From positions 93,836,530 to 93,900,529 of the forward strand of contig JALIRH010000001.1 in NCBI GenBank assembly GCA_023055505.1: a stretch of DNA of 64,000 nt, in the 5' to 3' direction. Position 1 is the first letter of the stretch. Every line of letters starts with the position of its first letter. Source of the DNA: Callipepla californica brunnescens (taxonomy: Eukaryota > Chordata > Aves > Galliformes > Odontophoridae). The notes under the pieces were generated by a model. The model did no database searches. It was not told the origin of the DNA and was given only the letters and a program-made list of their open reading frames with translations. This document shows positions 48,433-60,568 of this stretch, one piece after another. The position numbers and the translations under genes were made by a program.

Positions 48433-49309
48433 TAGCATTTTCCTCAGGTTTTATTTAAAGCTACTATTTTTTGTATTCTGTGTATTAAGTTGCTCCAGAG
48501 ATACATCTGGAAAACAATCTTACTTGAAAGTAACAATCAAATGTGCAAAAAAGTTTGACAAAACAGCTATTTTCTTCCTCAGATATTCTTTTTTGTGTAA
48601 CTGCAGGGGTGTCCCTTCTAACATACACCTTGATAGTGCTGTTTTACAAACCCTGAGAAAACATCTTTCAAAATGCAGTTGTTCTAAAATAGATGTTCAC
48701 TAAATTGAGTTAACAGAAGATGTTTTGATGCAATTGGTTAAGAAATAGCAATTAAATCACTCTCAGTATGGCTCATGTCACTTAACAAATCAACATTATG
48801 GTTTACTTCTGAATCTTTGAGTCAGTAAGTAGAAGGAAGTAGAAGGCGTGATTTATTTGAATTATTTTATCTGTCTATATTAGAGAGGTATAGCATCTGA
48901 GGGATGTTTTTTTCCAAAACAATAGCAAATACAAACGTTGCTTGCTACCTCAGTTTTACACTGTACTTTTTTTCTAATGGTTTTGTCACTAAGGGTTTCA
49001 CTCACAGGTGAGACTGGACAGGTAAGTGGATTATTCCATGCAAATAAAGGAGGATAGATAAACAAATGTCATCAGTGCCCATGCATAGCTGTCCAAAGCA
49101 GTTTATGATGCAAGTATAACATTGATAGAGTGATTTTGTGGTTCTGATCTCTACCCTCTAAAGAAAACAGAAAGGTTTTTTTCTGCGCCAGTATTTCTGT
49201 CATAGAATACTGTTTCATACACTCTGATAATCTGCCATCCTTCAGAAAACTCTCTGGGGAATGCTACACTCACAAGCAGTTTTTTCTTCTTATAACTAAT
49301 GAGGGAAAA
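48433..49309. other. Unique non-coding stretch
   Basis: No recognised element or gene. Confidence 0.55.
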
Positions 49310-49382
49310 GGAGTTATAACTCCTAGATCATGTCCTGGCACAGAGTCATGACATGCCTGTAACACGCATCATGATCTAGGAG
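49310..49382. repeat. Nested inverted repeats next to a CR1 3' end
   Basis: A perfect 14-bp palindrome GGAGTTATAACTCC (49,310-49,323) overlaps the left arm of a larger inverted repeat: CTCCTAGATCATG (49,320-49,332) pairs exactly with CATGATCTAGGAG (49,370-49,382) around a 37-nt loop. The structure ends 5 bp before the CR1 terminal repeats at 49,388. Its origin is unknown. Confidence 0.85.
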
Positions 49383-49387
49383 CTAAG

Positions 49388-50262
49388 AATCATAGAAAAG
49401 AGTCATAGAATCACTCAAGCTTGAAAAGGCCTTCGAGATCATCAAGTCCAACTGCAATCTAACCATACTAACCTAAAACTCCAACTCCTAACTCCAACAA
49501 CCCACCACTAATTCTCGTCTCTGTGTGCCACATTCAAATGGATTATAAACAAATCCAGGAATGGTGACTCAATCACCTCTCTGGGGATCCCATTCCAGTG
49601 CCTAACAACCCTTTCTGTAAAGAAGTGTTTAGTTATATCCAGCCTAAACATCCCCTGATGCAACAGGAGGCCATTTTCCCTTGTCCTGTCACCTGCAAGA
49701 AGAAACCAACCCCACTCTCACTGTAAGCACATTTCACCTATTTGGAGAGAGCAATGAGGCCTCCCCTCTGCCTCCTTTTCCCCAGACTAAACAGCCCCAG
49801 TTCCATCCGTCTCTCCTCATAGGGCATATTCTCCAAGCCCTTCACAAGCCTTATTGCCCTTCTTTGAAACTGCTCCAGCACCTCAGAGTCCTTTCTGTAT
49901 TGAGGTGCCCAAAACCGAACACAGAATTTGAGATGAGGCATCATCAGTGCCAAGTACAGGAGTGGGATTACTTCCCTAGTCCTGCTCACCACTCCATTTC
50001 TGATACAAGCCAGGATGCCATTGGCCTTCTTGGCCACCTGACCACACTGCTGGCTCATATTCAGCTGGCTGTTCGTAAGTACACCACGGTCCCTTTTTGT
50101 CAGGCAGCTTTCCAGCCACTGCTCCTCAAGCCTGTAGGGTTGCCTGGGGTTGTTATGACCAAAATGTGGGACCTGTCACTTGGCATCATTGAAACTGATA
50201 GATTTTACCTTGGCTTATTGATCCAGTTTATCCAGGTCCACCTGTAGTATCCAGGTCCCTCT
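49388..50262 (-). mobile_element. CR1 LINE, minus strand, C-terminal reverse-transcriptase region to 3' end
   Basis: Read from 50,262 down. It opens with a degenerate DLDKLD motif and the HxxxNPRQ stretch, followed by an intact frame at 50,058-49,738: [53 protein letters not shown] and [20 protein letters not shown]. The 3' UTR ends at 49,388 with terminal octamers (ATTCTATGA). The 188-codon + strand frame (49,681-50,247) is antisense to this element and is not a gene. The tail carries the same TTAGGAGTTGGAGTTTTAGG block as the + strand copy at 41.0 kb. 5'-truncated, lacking the endonuclease and the catalytic core. Confidence 0.95.
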
Positions 50263-52458
50263 CTAAAGAATAGAATAATTTTTAGAGACCCAGAATAGTT
50301 TTTACATGCATACATTGTGTTAAAATCTGAACTACTTTTCAAAGCAAAACATTCTGGTTTGGTATTATTTGAAACATTTTATATTTATTTACAGGAAATT
50401 AAATGTCTTTTTTTTCTTTTTTCTTTTCTCTTCAGTGTATTTATGTTCTGTGAAACAATCTAATCATTTTCTGTATTTTTTTCTTTCAAACTTACGTATG
50501 AACTCTCTCCTAAGTAATAGTGCAGCACATTTTTGCAACATAAAGAGAGAAGAAAAGAGAGAGAAAAAGAGCAAAGAAGAGAGAAAACAAGGGAGATAAA
50601 TGTATTATTTATAGAATTGGTTCAAACATTATCTGGCTGCTACACAGTAGCTGGCAAATAATAACCCACATACCTTTTTGCCAAAACATATATCCCATAT
50701 GTTTGTCAAAGGCAAACCATCTGCAGTAGATGTCCTTCGGGTAGGTAATATCTTGTTTCCCAATGACCATTTTTATTGTATTCGGAATAAAGAAGTTTAT
50801 AGAAAATAAATTATATGTTTAATTGAAGATAGAACAGCTTTTCAAATTTCTTACCTGCAGTAGGAAACAAAAATATGACAAAATATGAAATAATAATAAT
50901 AAAAAAATGATGTTTTTAAAGTATAAATTATCATTACGTTTATTTCCAGTAAAGCAGTAATCATTTTGCTGGTAATCATTCTCCTATCTCATGTTCTCAG
51001 TGTCTTCACAGAGACTATGAAGTAGCTATGTACTGTACTAGATTTTCTGTGGAGATACACACAAAAGACTATATGAATAATGAATAGTTTTTGTTTAGTT
51101 ATTCCTAGTTGACTCCCGAATAATTCCTAGTTTAATCATGAAGAAAATCTTTCTAGGCTGGTTGAGAACTTGTTCTATGAATAAGAAGAAGGAAAGGACA
51201 CAGTTTTCTTCAACTTTCTCTCTGTCTGTTCATTCCTAGCTTTATCATAGATATCTCTTGGTGTGTAACAATTTGGCTTGCCAAACTGAGGGAGACACTG
51301 AGTTGTAAAAAAGTGTAAGATCAGAAAATCATCAGATAGGAACAGATATAGAGGGTTAGGTGTGATTAAGATTCTGATAAAACCATAACATTTAGGTTCA
51401 GTTTCATACTGATGTTCCTTTGTTCAAGAAGACATTCAAGGTTATTGTCTGAGAATATTTAATAGGATAATTAACTATTCTGAAAGAAAAAGAAAAAAAA
51501 GCTATCAGACAATATAAACAAAAATGTGCCTTTAAAAGTGATCAGTTCTGTTTATGCATTACCTCTATACATATAAAATCTCCCACATACAAACACTCAT
51601 TAATACAAATTCTAATTTTCTACCCAGACACCTTTTACAGTGTTTGAGAAAATAACAGTGATTTAAAGCTATTCTTCATTCTTTGATAATATTCCTTGAA
51701 CATTTGTTTGGATGCATATTATAGACGAACAGCCTGAGAAATGTTAACACCAGAACAAGGAATGAATTTGTATGCAACAGAGAGGCAATCTTAAGTCATG
51801 CAAGTTAGAAAATGCATCCAAGCTAATTACATCTCTCAGCTATATACATAACCGTGTATTTCTCATTTACATGTAACCACTGAGAGTCAAAAACAAAGAA
51901 ACAAATTAAAAATAATATAGAGAGCTTTATTTACTCTTTCTTAAAACATATTAATGTAGATAATAAATTGTGGTCAGTGCATTCATTCAGCTGTATTTTA
52001 GAAATGAAGAAAGAAAACAATATTCTATGGTTCTCAAATATGTTTTCTTCTTAATAGTTTTGACAAGTAGCTGACAGTAAATTTAAAACTACTTAACATT
52101 TACGTTTTGAAAGTCTCATTTTGTAATTACTCAGACGAGATTTAACTGATCAAAAAATATTTGCTGTAATTTTCTTTTGGTGACTTGAAGTAAGACAATC
52201 ATGAAAAAATAATGAAGATTAAAAAAAGAAAACTTTTTTACTCATTTATTTTAATACTGTTATATACAAATTTTTATATTTATGTTTTTCTCTACAAATA
52301 ATCTTTCTTAACTAATGATAGTTTCAATATTTTCTCCAAAATCTACATTGGCTCTTGGTGTTCACTTTAACTTCAAAAAATACATTAAAAACATAGTGCA
52401 TCATATTATCATTATTTTAATAAGGTAAATAATGTTTGCTGTTCAAGACTGATGATTC
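50263..52458. other. Unique AT-rich stretch
   Basis: No gene called. A T-rich run lies near 50,407-50,430 and a GAGA/AAAG-rich run at about 50,545-50,590, where a 76-codon ORF gains a low-complexity charged tail. No transposon recognised. Confidence 0.55.
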
Positions 52459-52463
52459 AGTGC
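52459..52463. repeat. 5-bp target-site duplication, left (AGTGC)
   Basis: Identical to 53,034-53,038 on the other side of LTR copy C. Confidence 0.8.
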
Positions 52464-53033
52464 TGTCATGGCTTTATGATTTTTTGTTACTGGTATTCCA
52501 CATCATAGCATCATGTAGTGCATTGGGATTAAAAGAGTTAATGCTCCAACTTCATGGATCACCAACAGCTCCAGGTATACCTATCTCAGAAGAGAAGAAC
52601 TATGTACCCCAAGGGACTTTGCATTGCTTTGTATTTTTATGTTTTCCACTCAGAGGTAAAGATAAAAACTGTTTGCATGTCATGAGACACTCTCTTTCCT
52701 TTGGGAATTGACCCAGCAGTGGGTGCTCGCTGCCATCTCACCTTCCGCAGGAGCACAAGGCCTTCGGTTTATTGGACACTCTCTTGCTCATTTTATTTGT
52801 TTTATTAGCTTCAATTCCAAATATATTGTATTATATTGTGTTACTTTGCTTTCTGATATCTTATTTAGTAAATTAGCTTTCCTCCTCAGATCTTTGCCGC
52901 TGTTTTGTTTTTCGGCCAACTTTCATTTCCCTTTTTCCCTTTTTCCCTTTGCCTTTCCCTCAGTTGTGGGCCCGTGGGTCCCCCACCCCAGTTGTCATGG
53001 AACCAGGCCGAACCAGCCAGTAAACTATTCTGA
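52464..53033 (+). mobile_element. Solo LTR of an avian endogenous retrovirus, copy C, with perfect target duplication
   Basis: It starts TGTCATGGCTTTATGA and ends AACTATTCTGA, where copies A and B end in (G)ACA, so one base of the terminal CA is lost. The exact 5-bp repeat AGTGC on both sides fixes the boundaries and fits the 5-bp duplications typical of ERVL-type avian elements; other groups make 4 or 6. At 570 bp it is the most complete of the three copies. It keeps the ATAAAAACTGTTTGCATG and TTGCCGCTGTTTTGTTTTT blocks and a CCCGTGGGTCCCCCACCCC GC-rich part near the end. ORFs of 91 and 113 codons cross it and have no retroviral features. Confidence 0.85.
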
Positions 53034-53038
53034 AGTGC
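53034..53038. repeat. 5-bp target-site duplication, right (AGTGC)
   Basis: Identical to 52,459-52,463. Confidence 0.8.
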
Positions 53039-53228
53039 TTAAGTTTTAGCACAATACACTACTGTCACTAAAAAGACAGGAAATTCTGTTCAAATAATCC
53101 AAATGTTGATACTGAGGGTAAAAGAAATAAACAGCAGAGAAAACAGAATATGCTCCATGGTCCTATGCTGATAATGAGTTTTAAACAACTGTATTTTAAT
53201 TAAACTGAAATAGAAAAAAAGTAAAATT

Positions 53229-53254
53229 ATATTTATTTATCTATTTATTTATTT
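53229..53254. repeat. (TTTA)n microsatellite
   Basis: TTTATTTATC then TATTTATTTATTT, directly joined to the 3' end of the inverted CR1 fragment that follows. It occupies the place where CR1 terminal octamers are expected. Confidence 0.85.
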
Positions 53255-53398
53255 CACCAGTGTTGGAAAAGACCTACAGGATCATCCAGTACAATCATCC
53301 ATTTATCACCAGTAGTTCTCTCTAAACTATGTTCCTCAAGTCACAACATCTTTTTAAGAACAGCTGCCTGGCGATCTGAGATTTAGAAATGGCTATAA
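53255..53398 (-). mobile_element. CR1 LINE 3'-terminal fragment, minus strand
   Basis: GTTGGAAAAGACCTACAGGA, TCATCCAGTACAATCATCC, TCACCAGTAGTTCTC, CTAAACTATGTTCCTC and the degraded ACATCTTTTTAAGAACAGCTG follow the inverted CR1 3' UTR. The terminal (ATTCTATG)n is replaced by AAATA-type repeats. Confidence 0.8.
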
Positions 53399-53894
53399 AA
53401 TCTGTTTTAGTTTTTGTTTGTTCGTTTGATTTGAATGTTAGAACATTTATTGTTTTAATTTAATTAATTTATAAATTAAACATATACATTACTCATATTT
53501 AAAAAATACAAGTTCCTACACTTCATATGGTCTCAAATCTGTCTAGTAAATTATGTTCAGTAGAGCAGTCTCCACAGTTATCAGTTACTTTTTTTGAAGA
53601 TTTTTGTCATATTCTTTCCTTATTTCTTACATATGTTAGTAATTTCAAACAAAATATATGTGTTTAAACATAACCCAAGCATACTGGCATAATATTAGAA
53701 ACATTTCTGTATTGATTTTTAATATATACACATTAATTTTTAACCTGTTTTTTCCAGATTCCCCTCTTTTCTGATTTTTCTGATTTTTGGGAAATAATAC
53801 TACCCTCCAAATAACACCATGATTAAAAAAAAAAAAGACGTATACAAATCTTTTATTTGCTCCAGTAGATGTCATGCTTCCGTGTAGCATAAGA
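53399..53894. other. Non-coding spacer
   Basis: AT-rich, no recognised element. A poly-A run lies near 53,825-53,837. Confidence 0.55.
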
Positions 53895-54410
53895 TCATGA
53901 TTTCTTGCTGCCCAATGTCTGATTATTCAAGCCCAGAGGGAGGTCATTACGAGCACAGAACACTCACAGGGCCAATTCTGAATCCAGTCCTGTTAAATGT
54001 CTTCTGTAATAATCTGGATGACAAGGCAGGATGGGCTAGTTTGAAGATGACAAAATCTTGGGAGGAGTGGTTGTTATGCCAGAGGGTCATGCTGTCATCC
54101 TGGCAAACTTTGGAGGGCCAAAGAAATGGACTGATAAGAACCTCATGGGGACTGTCCAGCTGGAAAGCAGCTCAGCAAAGACCTGGGAGTACTCGTGTAC
54201 TTTAGGTTGAACATTAGTCAGCAATGTGTCCTTACCACAAAGAAAATTAACAGTATCCTGGGCTGCATCAGGCAAATTACTGCCAGCAGGTCAAGGGAGT
54301 TGATCATCTCCCTCTATTCAGCACTCTGGAGTGCTGTGTCCTGTTCAGGGCTCCCCAGTAGAAGAGAAACGTGGATATACTGGTGAAAGTTCAGTACAGG
54401 TCAAAAAAGA
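53895..54410 (+). mobile_element. CR1 LINE fragment spanning the reverse-transcriptase catalytic region
   Basis: This is the only copy here that reaches the catalytic part. GPILNPVLLNVFCNNLDD corresponds to the CR1 GPVLFNIFINDLD block. In another frame FEDDKILGGV (from about 54,040) stands for the SKFADDTKLGGV box with the FADD changed to FEDD. Further on are EGHAV-like and WTDKNLM-like segments, a deletion near 54,145, then QLESSSAK-, KKINSILGCIRQ- and ASRSREL-like segments (54,195-54,320). It stops at about 54,410 without a 3' UTR. Several frame changes and stops make it inactive. Confidence 0.88.
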
Positions 54411-54769
54411 TGATTTTTCTTCCTGTTTTCTTATTATGATAATACGCATTTGGTGTGCTCACAGTCCAAATTTGGAAGATTTTTTATCCAACCTTACATA
54501 AACTCTAATACACATTTACTTTTGTTTGGACTATAATCCCTGAATTGTTGTGTTTGTATTTTAGGGCCACTACTGGCCTTTGTTTTACAAAAATATAATC
54601 ATGAGGTTAATGTTTGCATTCTGTGTAGTTCTGTTGCAGTCTTTGAAAAGAAGAACCTGAATTTCTGTTCCATAACGTTTTTGAATTATTGTGGAAATTA
54701 TCAAAATATGATTCTATTTGGAAAAAAACAAGTTTTTTTGTGGCAAGATGGTTGCATTCCAGACTTCTC

Positions 54770-54770
54770 C

Positions 54771-54795
<25 letters not shown>
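54770..54795. repeat. (CTT)n microsatellite
   Basis: About eight CTT trinucleotides. Confidence 0.9.
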
Positions 54796-54803
<8 letters not shown>

Positions 54804-57800
54804 GGGCCTTGATTTTGATTGAAAATGCATATTTATAACATATAAGTTTTTATTTCTATTAGTTCAGCCTCTCTGAAGTTACATCAAGGCATATGCATTT
54901 GAGCTGTTATTTTCTTTTCGTAATGCTGAACTTTTTGTAATATTTATATAATATTTAATACAATTATTAATATAATATATTTAGGATTAAAAAAATATTT
55001 AGAATACATATTTTTTCATTAATAGTTTTTCAGATTTCATTACACATAATAATTTAAATTTATATTAATCCAGAAAGAAAAATACGTTCGTGAAAACACT
55101 CTTAAAAGGAGTCATATTTAAGCATGGCCTCAGTACTGGCCATACTCAATACTCACTTTGTATTATTTAGTCCTACAATTTAAAATAATTAATGTAAATT
55201 TTTCAGAACTTACAGTTCTAGAGCACAGATTTTAGAAATAAAATCTGTGTATGACTGCATTTTTAGAATGCAACCTCATTGTTGTACCACTTGTCATAGT
55301 GCAGCAAAAGAAGTAGTTCATTATCAAAATAAAAATATGTGTAATGAAAAACTTTGACTTCCCCTTCTGAATCTGTTTCTTTTCCTGAAAATGTAGATCT
55401 TGTTCCCAATATTCACAATATATATTTAACCTCGATAAGAGAAGACTGAATATTTTTAGTCTCTCAAAAGATTTACTGTCCCATGATCCTGTAAGCAACA
55501 GTATGAACAGTTCTGGGGAGAAATCCTACAATTATGTCTCTCCAAGCTGACTTCTGTTTATTCTTCCTTCAGAGTGCTGATGTTTACTCATATGTAGATC
55601 CCTATAGGACTATAATGCTAGAAGATTAAGTTGTTCAAAATGTATATAATATTTACAGATTTTTTAAAAAAACACGTCATGTTATGAGCTTTTCACATTA
55701 AAAAAAAAAAGAAAATTATTCATACAAATATACATTTGTATACAGGGTTAAATATATCAATCAGGTATTGCAAAAGAAGAACTTTGAAGTTAGAAAGTAT
55801 CATTAGCACAAACAAGTTACGATCTTTGTTATAATCAAGTGAAAATGCTGTGAGAGTTGTCTAGATCTTTTTTTGGAGATTTACAAACAAGCACCTACCA
55901 ACCATACTCATTTTATACTCATTTTCACTAATATTTGATGTCCTGATTACATTGTATGCATGGGTATCCATTTGATCATTCAATATTCACAAAACCACTT
56001 CTACCATATTAACTGTCTCTTCATATTTCACAGAAAGTAATAATGTAAATTACACACTTGCACGTTATCTTCATAAGAAATACAATTAAAAAGACATACT
56101 TATCTGTCCTTTATAGTTCCTACAGCTAATGTGAAAATCAATATTTATTTGTCTGAAAAGTAAATGCAGTGATTCTCCTGTAAATATTTACCACAATAGT
56201 TCACTGAGTTATGAAGTAAATATTGAACGTCTCTGGACTACCCAGCTAACAATCAAATACCTATCAGTTGAGACTTGTTTTATTTTTATGTCACTGTAGA
56301 ACAAAGACCTGCCTTTCTCACACACACCCCAAAATAATTTATGAAATACGTCACATTTTATTTGGTTTCAAAGATAACTCTTTGAAGTCAGTCACATAGG
56401 AAGAAGAAACTCATATCCTCTTACTTTATCCCTCACAGTCTTTTTATAGATATCTTTAATACATTCATAATAGACAATACAGTTCATTGTTTATCTCAAC
56501 AGAATACGTCTTCTGATGTGGTATTTTAAGTATTTTTACTTTTCAAATTAATAATAAGAAAGATTTTAATTCTGACAGTGACATGAAAGTGGGAGGGACA
56601 GTTACTGTTTCAGGCCTGGAGGGAACTCTCTGAGCTATAATAAAGAAAAGAACAAGCTTTTTCATGGTCTTCATGCAAACTGCAATTTTTTTTTTACTTT
56701 AAAAACTACAGCACAGCTTGTTTTCCAGGCAACACTTTGACACCACCCAATGTGAATGTAAATGCTGTCAGTTGGCACATTTACTTCGGTATACTGACGT
56801 GTATACATCATGAAATAGAAATTCAGCCAGCTATTCAATCAAAATATAAACAAATGTATCCATTATTTGACTGATGCTTCTCATTCCGTAACTTGAGATG
56901 GAATTTCAACTGATTTAATATAACAGATCCACTAAAGAAAAGGACTACTCTTACTTTCTTGACTGAAGGATGGAACACATTCCTAAAGAACAGGAATAAG
57001 AATGCACAAGGAAAATACTGGTCTGTGCATGACTGACATAAAATGTACTGGAAAGAGATTTTGCCTCTAGTTGTAGAGATTGTTTCATATCTTCCTTGCA
57101 CAAGGATCAGTAACACAAGCCTTCAGTGGTAAGCAGCAGAGACAAACAATGGCAGTGCTCTGATTCTTAAGACTTAGAAACTCAGTTTGGACTTCATTCA
57201 CAGATCAATACTCTAGGAAAAAATGTTGCTGAATATTGCTATCACTACATTTGAATAAGATTAATAGGGTAACAACATAATCATACATAAAAAAAAAGCC
57301 TACGTGTGGTAAACTATTAAGTTAACAATAAACAGTTGGGATGTTAAATCCATGTTATAAGGGGTCACAAGTATCTGCATAAAGTGAAAATAAAGAAAGA
57401 AAGAAATACAATATTTTTTATATAACTAACTGCAAAAGTCTATGAACAAATTTTACAGTATTTATGTGAATTTTTTATTGTGGAGGCAAAAACTGACCAT
57501 TTCACATTACTGTTTCTACAGAGATTATTAATTCAGCTTTACTATGTTAAAAAATACAATGTGTTTTATAATTTACTTTGGGGAAATTCAGGTTTGGATA
57601 TAAGTTGTAAAATTCTGTGCAGAAAAATCTGTGACTGTCCAATCTAAATTACTTCCTTTAGTGGTTGTGTGCTTCATTCTCATCCCTCTTACATGGTCAA
57701 CTACATACACAAAAGCTGAGTATAATTAAATCCAAAACTTTGTAACTCAAACTGAGGGATTTATTCGACATTTGCATTACAAAGAAGAGATCCCATTACA

Positions 57801-60535
57801 ATAAATTTGGGCAGTCAAAGTATCATGTAGTCAGAGCTAAAGATTCCCATGAAAAAGATCTTTCACACGCACTATTCATAACTGACCCAGAGATCCGTAA
57901 TTTGAGTTCCTAATTACACTACTTTTGTTATGGATAAATTCAAAATTATGAGGTACTAAAAATTCTGCGGTAGGCAGACTAATGAAGACCTATATTATGG
58001 TTTACAAGCTGTGCCTATGTTTTAGGGGGAATCTTAAACAAATACATACCATTATTATACTGCAATTTAACCACTTTTGACACAGAAGTGATGACCAAAA
58101 TAAGCTCTGAAATCAGAGCTATTTTTAATGAATAGCAGTTTATTAACCAGAGATTTAATTATCACCTCATTAATAAAAATCTCTCAAAGGTATCTTTCTG
58201 CTGTTATTTTTAAATGCTAACCTCTAAAATGAAAAAAGAAAAAAGTTAGATAAAAACTGGAAAGAGATTCTGGTTTAACAAAACCTCAAATACTTTTATA
58301 TCCTACATCTGTTTGGAAAAATAATATTAACATTCATTATTTCTTCCCTCACTACATTTTTCCAGTTTCCTTAAGCTTATATCCTCTGATCTTGTCCTGA
58401 ATACACACATGCTTTTTTGCATTATTATATATAGCGTATGCTTTACTTTATAAAGATTTAATTATTGTTACAAGATATTCAAGGCATTTAACAGCAACCA
58501 CTATGGCAAGATAATTGACAGAAAGGGTCAAAACATAATTATTGTACAATAATTTGATGTAATTGACAGCTTGCTTTCTTACTTCTTTCCCACTTGTCTG
58601 GTTGCGTAAGGCTCTTTCTTCAAGTTGAGTGAACAGAAACACTGTGAGGATATCCTTACTTGTCGCAGAGAAATTCAAAGTACAATCACAGTCCAAAATC
58701 ACATCTTAGACTCATTAGTAACTTTTGATTCCCAGTCAAAATCAAGATCTTAGTATTTGTGAAGAATGATAAACTCTGATCTATAGACTGGATGAAATTG
58801 CAAAAACATAATCAGGTGTAAATCATTTGATGGTAACAGTAGCATTTATTTGAAATGAATAAATTAAGCAAGAAATGTATGACAATTCTGTATGTCTATC
58901 ATTAAACAATAAAAGAGAAAACAGTGAATGTTTTATCTTTAAGAAGCAGAAATATATTCAGAAAAAAAAAATCATTTTTATTTCAATGATTTTGTCTTTC
59001 TCTTGGTTTCTATGGCATTCCCTGCAGGGATTTAGAGGACAGTGAAGAACTACCTTCCAGGGCCTGTCACATTCCTAACATATTAAAAAAAGAAGCATTC
59101 ACATTGACCCTGATTTCCACAGGAAATAAAATAGAACTCTCAGTATTCAAGTATATGAAACATAGGATTTGAGGAAAAAGAAAGTTTTCTGCAAATGTTC
59201 TTTAGAGAAACTCTGCAGGCTTCAATGATTCAGCTCTCATGAAACCTAATTTTAATTCAGTTGAACAAAATCTCACCTCTCTGGCCCTGCAGCATATAGA
59301 GCACAGGCTAGTTTTCAAAGTCCTCTGATCCATAAAAAAAATTCCTGAATAACTTCCATCTTGACAAAAGAAACCCAGAAACTACTTTTCAGATTCTGGA
59401 AACAGAAAGGGAATGCTAATAAAATCTGAAAGCTCTTTCCATTAACTGCAAGAAGAACATCCTATGAAGCCAGAGAAGAAAACTAATAGAAATGCAAAAT
59501 CGACACTGTTCAGAAATAGTGTAAAGTAGAAGAATTTGACTGGTCCAGTTTCAGCTGAAAATTTGAAGTTTCACTTCTGGTGCTTATTTAAATGCCGATT
59601 CTCAGTTCCAGCAAACAGTACCATAAGGCATTTGTGTGAAGACTTGACATAAACATTTGAAAGTCACAGTCCCAGAATAAGTCTTGAAGATGTGCTTTCT
59701 CTGAGGTACAATGACTTGTTTCTCTTCACAGTCAAGTCCGGATCATCAACAAAGCGACAAATCTTTGTCCTAGGAAGACATGGAAGAAAACTGTTCCTTC
59801 CTTATTAATTCAATATTGCTATTATATAAGACCTACATACCTGACATTTCATTTCTGTGCAATATCTTTTGCATTAATATATTCTACCAATGTGTTTCAC
59901 CATTTATTTTTTTATTAACTATGAGTTAATTCCAAGTAATGCTATTATTGTATTAATTTAAAAACTCTAAGGTAAAATACTCATTCACAGAAAATGGACG
60001 CTGTGAGATTACCAAGTTTTTTGATGCAATTCAGATTCTTCCAATGAAATGATGAAAAAGGCTAACTTCAATACCTTGCAATGATGTTTTGAGAAAAGAA
60101 AAATAAATACTCCCAGTACTGAAACTGCATATTAATGACAAATATGTTTAGGAACACAGTTTCTAACTAGTGTTTTTTAATTTGCATTTTAAAAGGCACA
60201 CATTTTCTACAAACTGTGCGCATACTGAAGCAATAATTTTTGTAAGTTACCCAAAACAAAGCTTATTCAGTATTAGCAGATCTGGTGGGGGCTGCCTGAC
60301 TCTTCTTACTCCTCTGAATGAATGTTTGTTACTCCAGTACAATAAGAGCTCCTGAGTTGCTAAGTTTACAAACTAGTGAGCTGCTTATTTGAAAACTGTC
60401 TTATTTAGAAACTTATGCTTTAGTGTTCTTCAGATGTACAAATTCCTGAAATAAGACTTACAACTTTCTACAGAGGTGGTCTGGAAATGATAGCGTTACA
60501 ATAATTTATTTTAATCAAGCATACGGGGAGAGAAC

Positions 60536-60568
60536 ATTTCATTAGATTTTCATCAAATCTAATGAAAT
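60536..60568. repeat. Perfect inverted repeat, 14-bp arms, 5-nt loop
   Basis: ATTTCATTAGATTT (60,536-60,549) and AAATCTAATGAAAT (60,555-60,568) are exact reverse complements around TCATC. AT-rich, no U-run, no neighbouring gene. Confidence 0.9.

Noticed and set aside
49681..50247. 188-codon + strand ORF, the longest in the window
   Set aside because: It lies antisense to a clear minus-strand CR1 whose own frame carries the conserved ORF2 C-terminal motifs.
52436..53049. 91- and 113-codon ORFs as retroviral proteins
   Set aside because: They lie within an LTR, with boundaries fixed by a target duplication; LTRs of this type do not encode proteins and no gag/pol/env motif is present.
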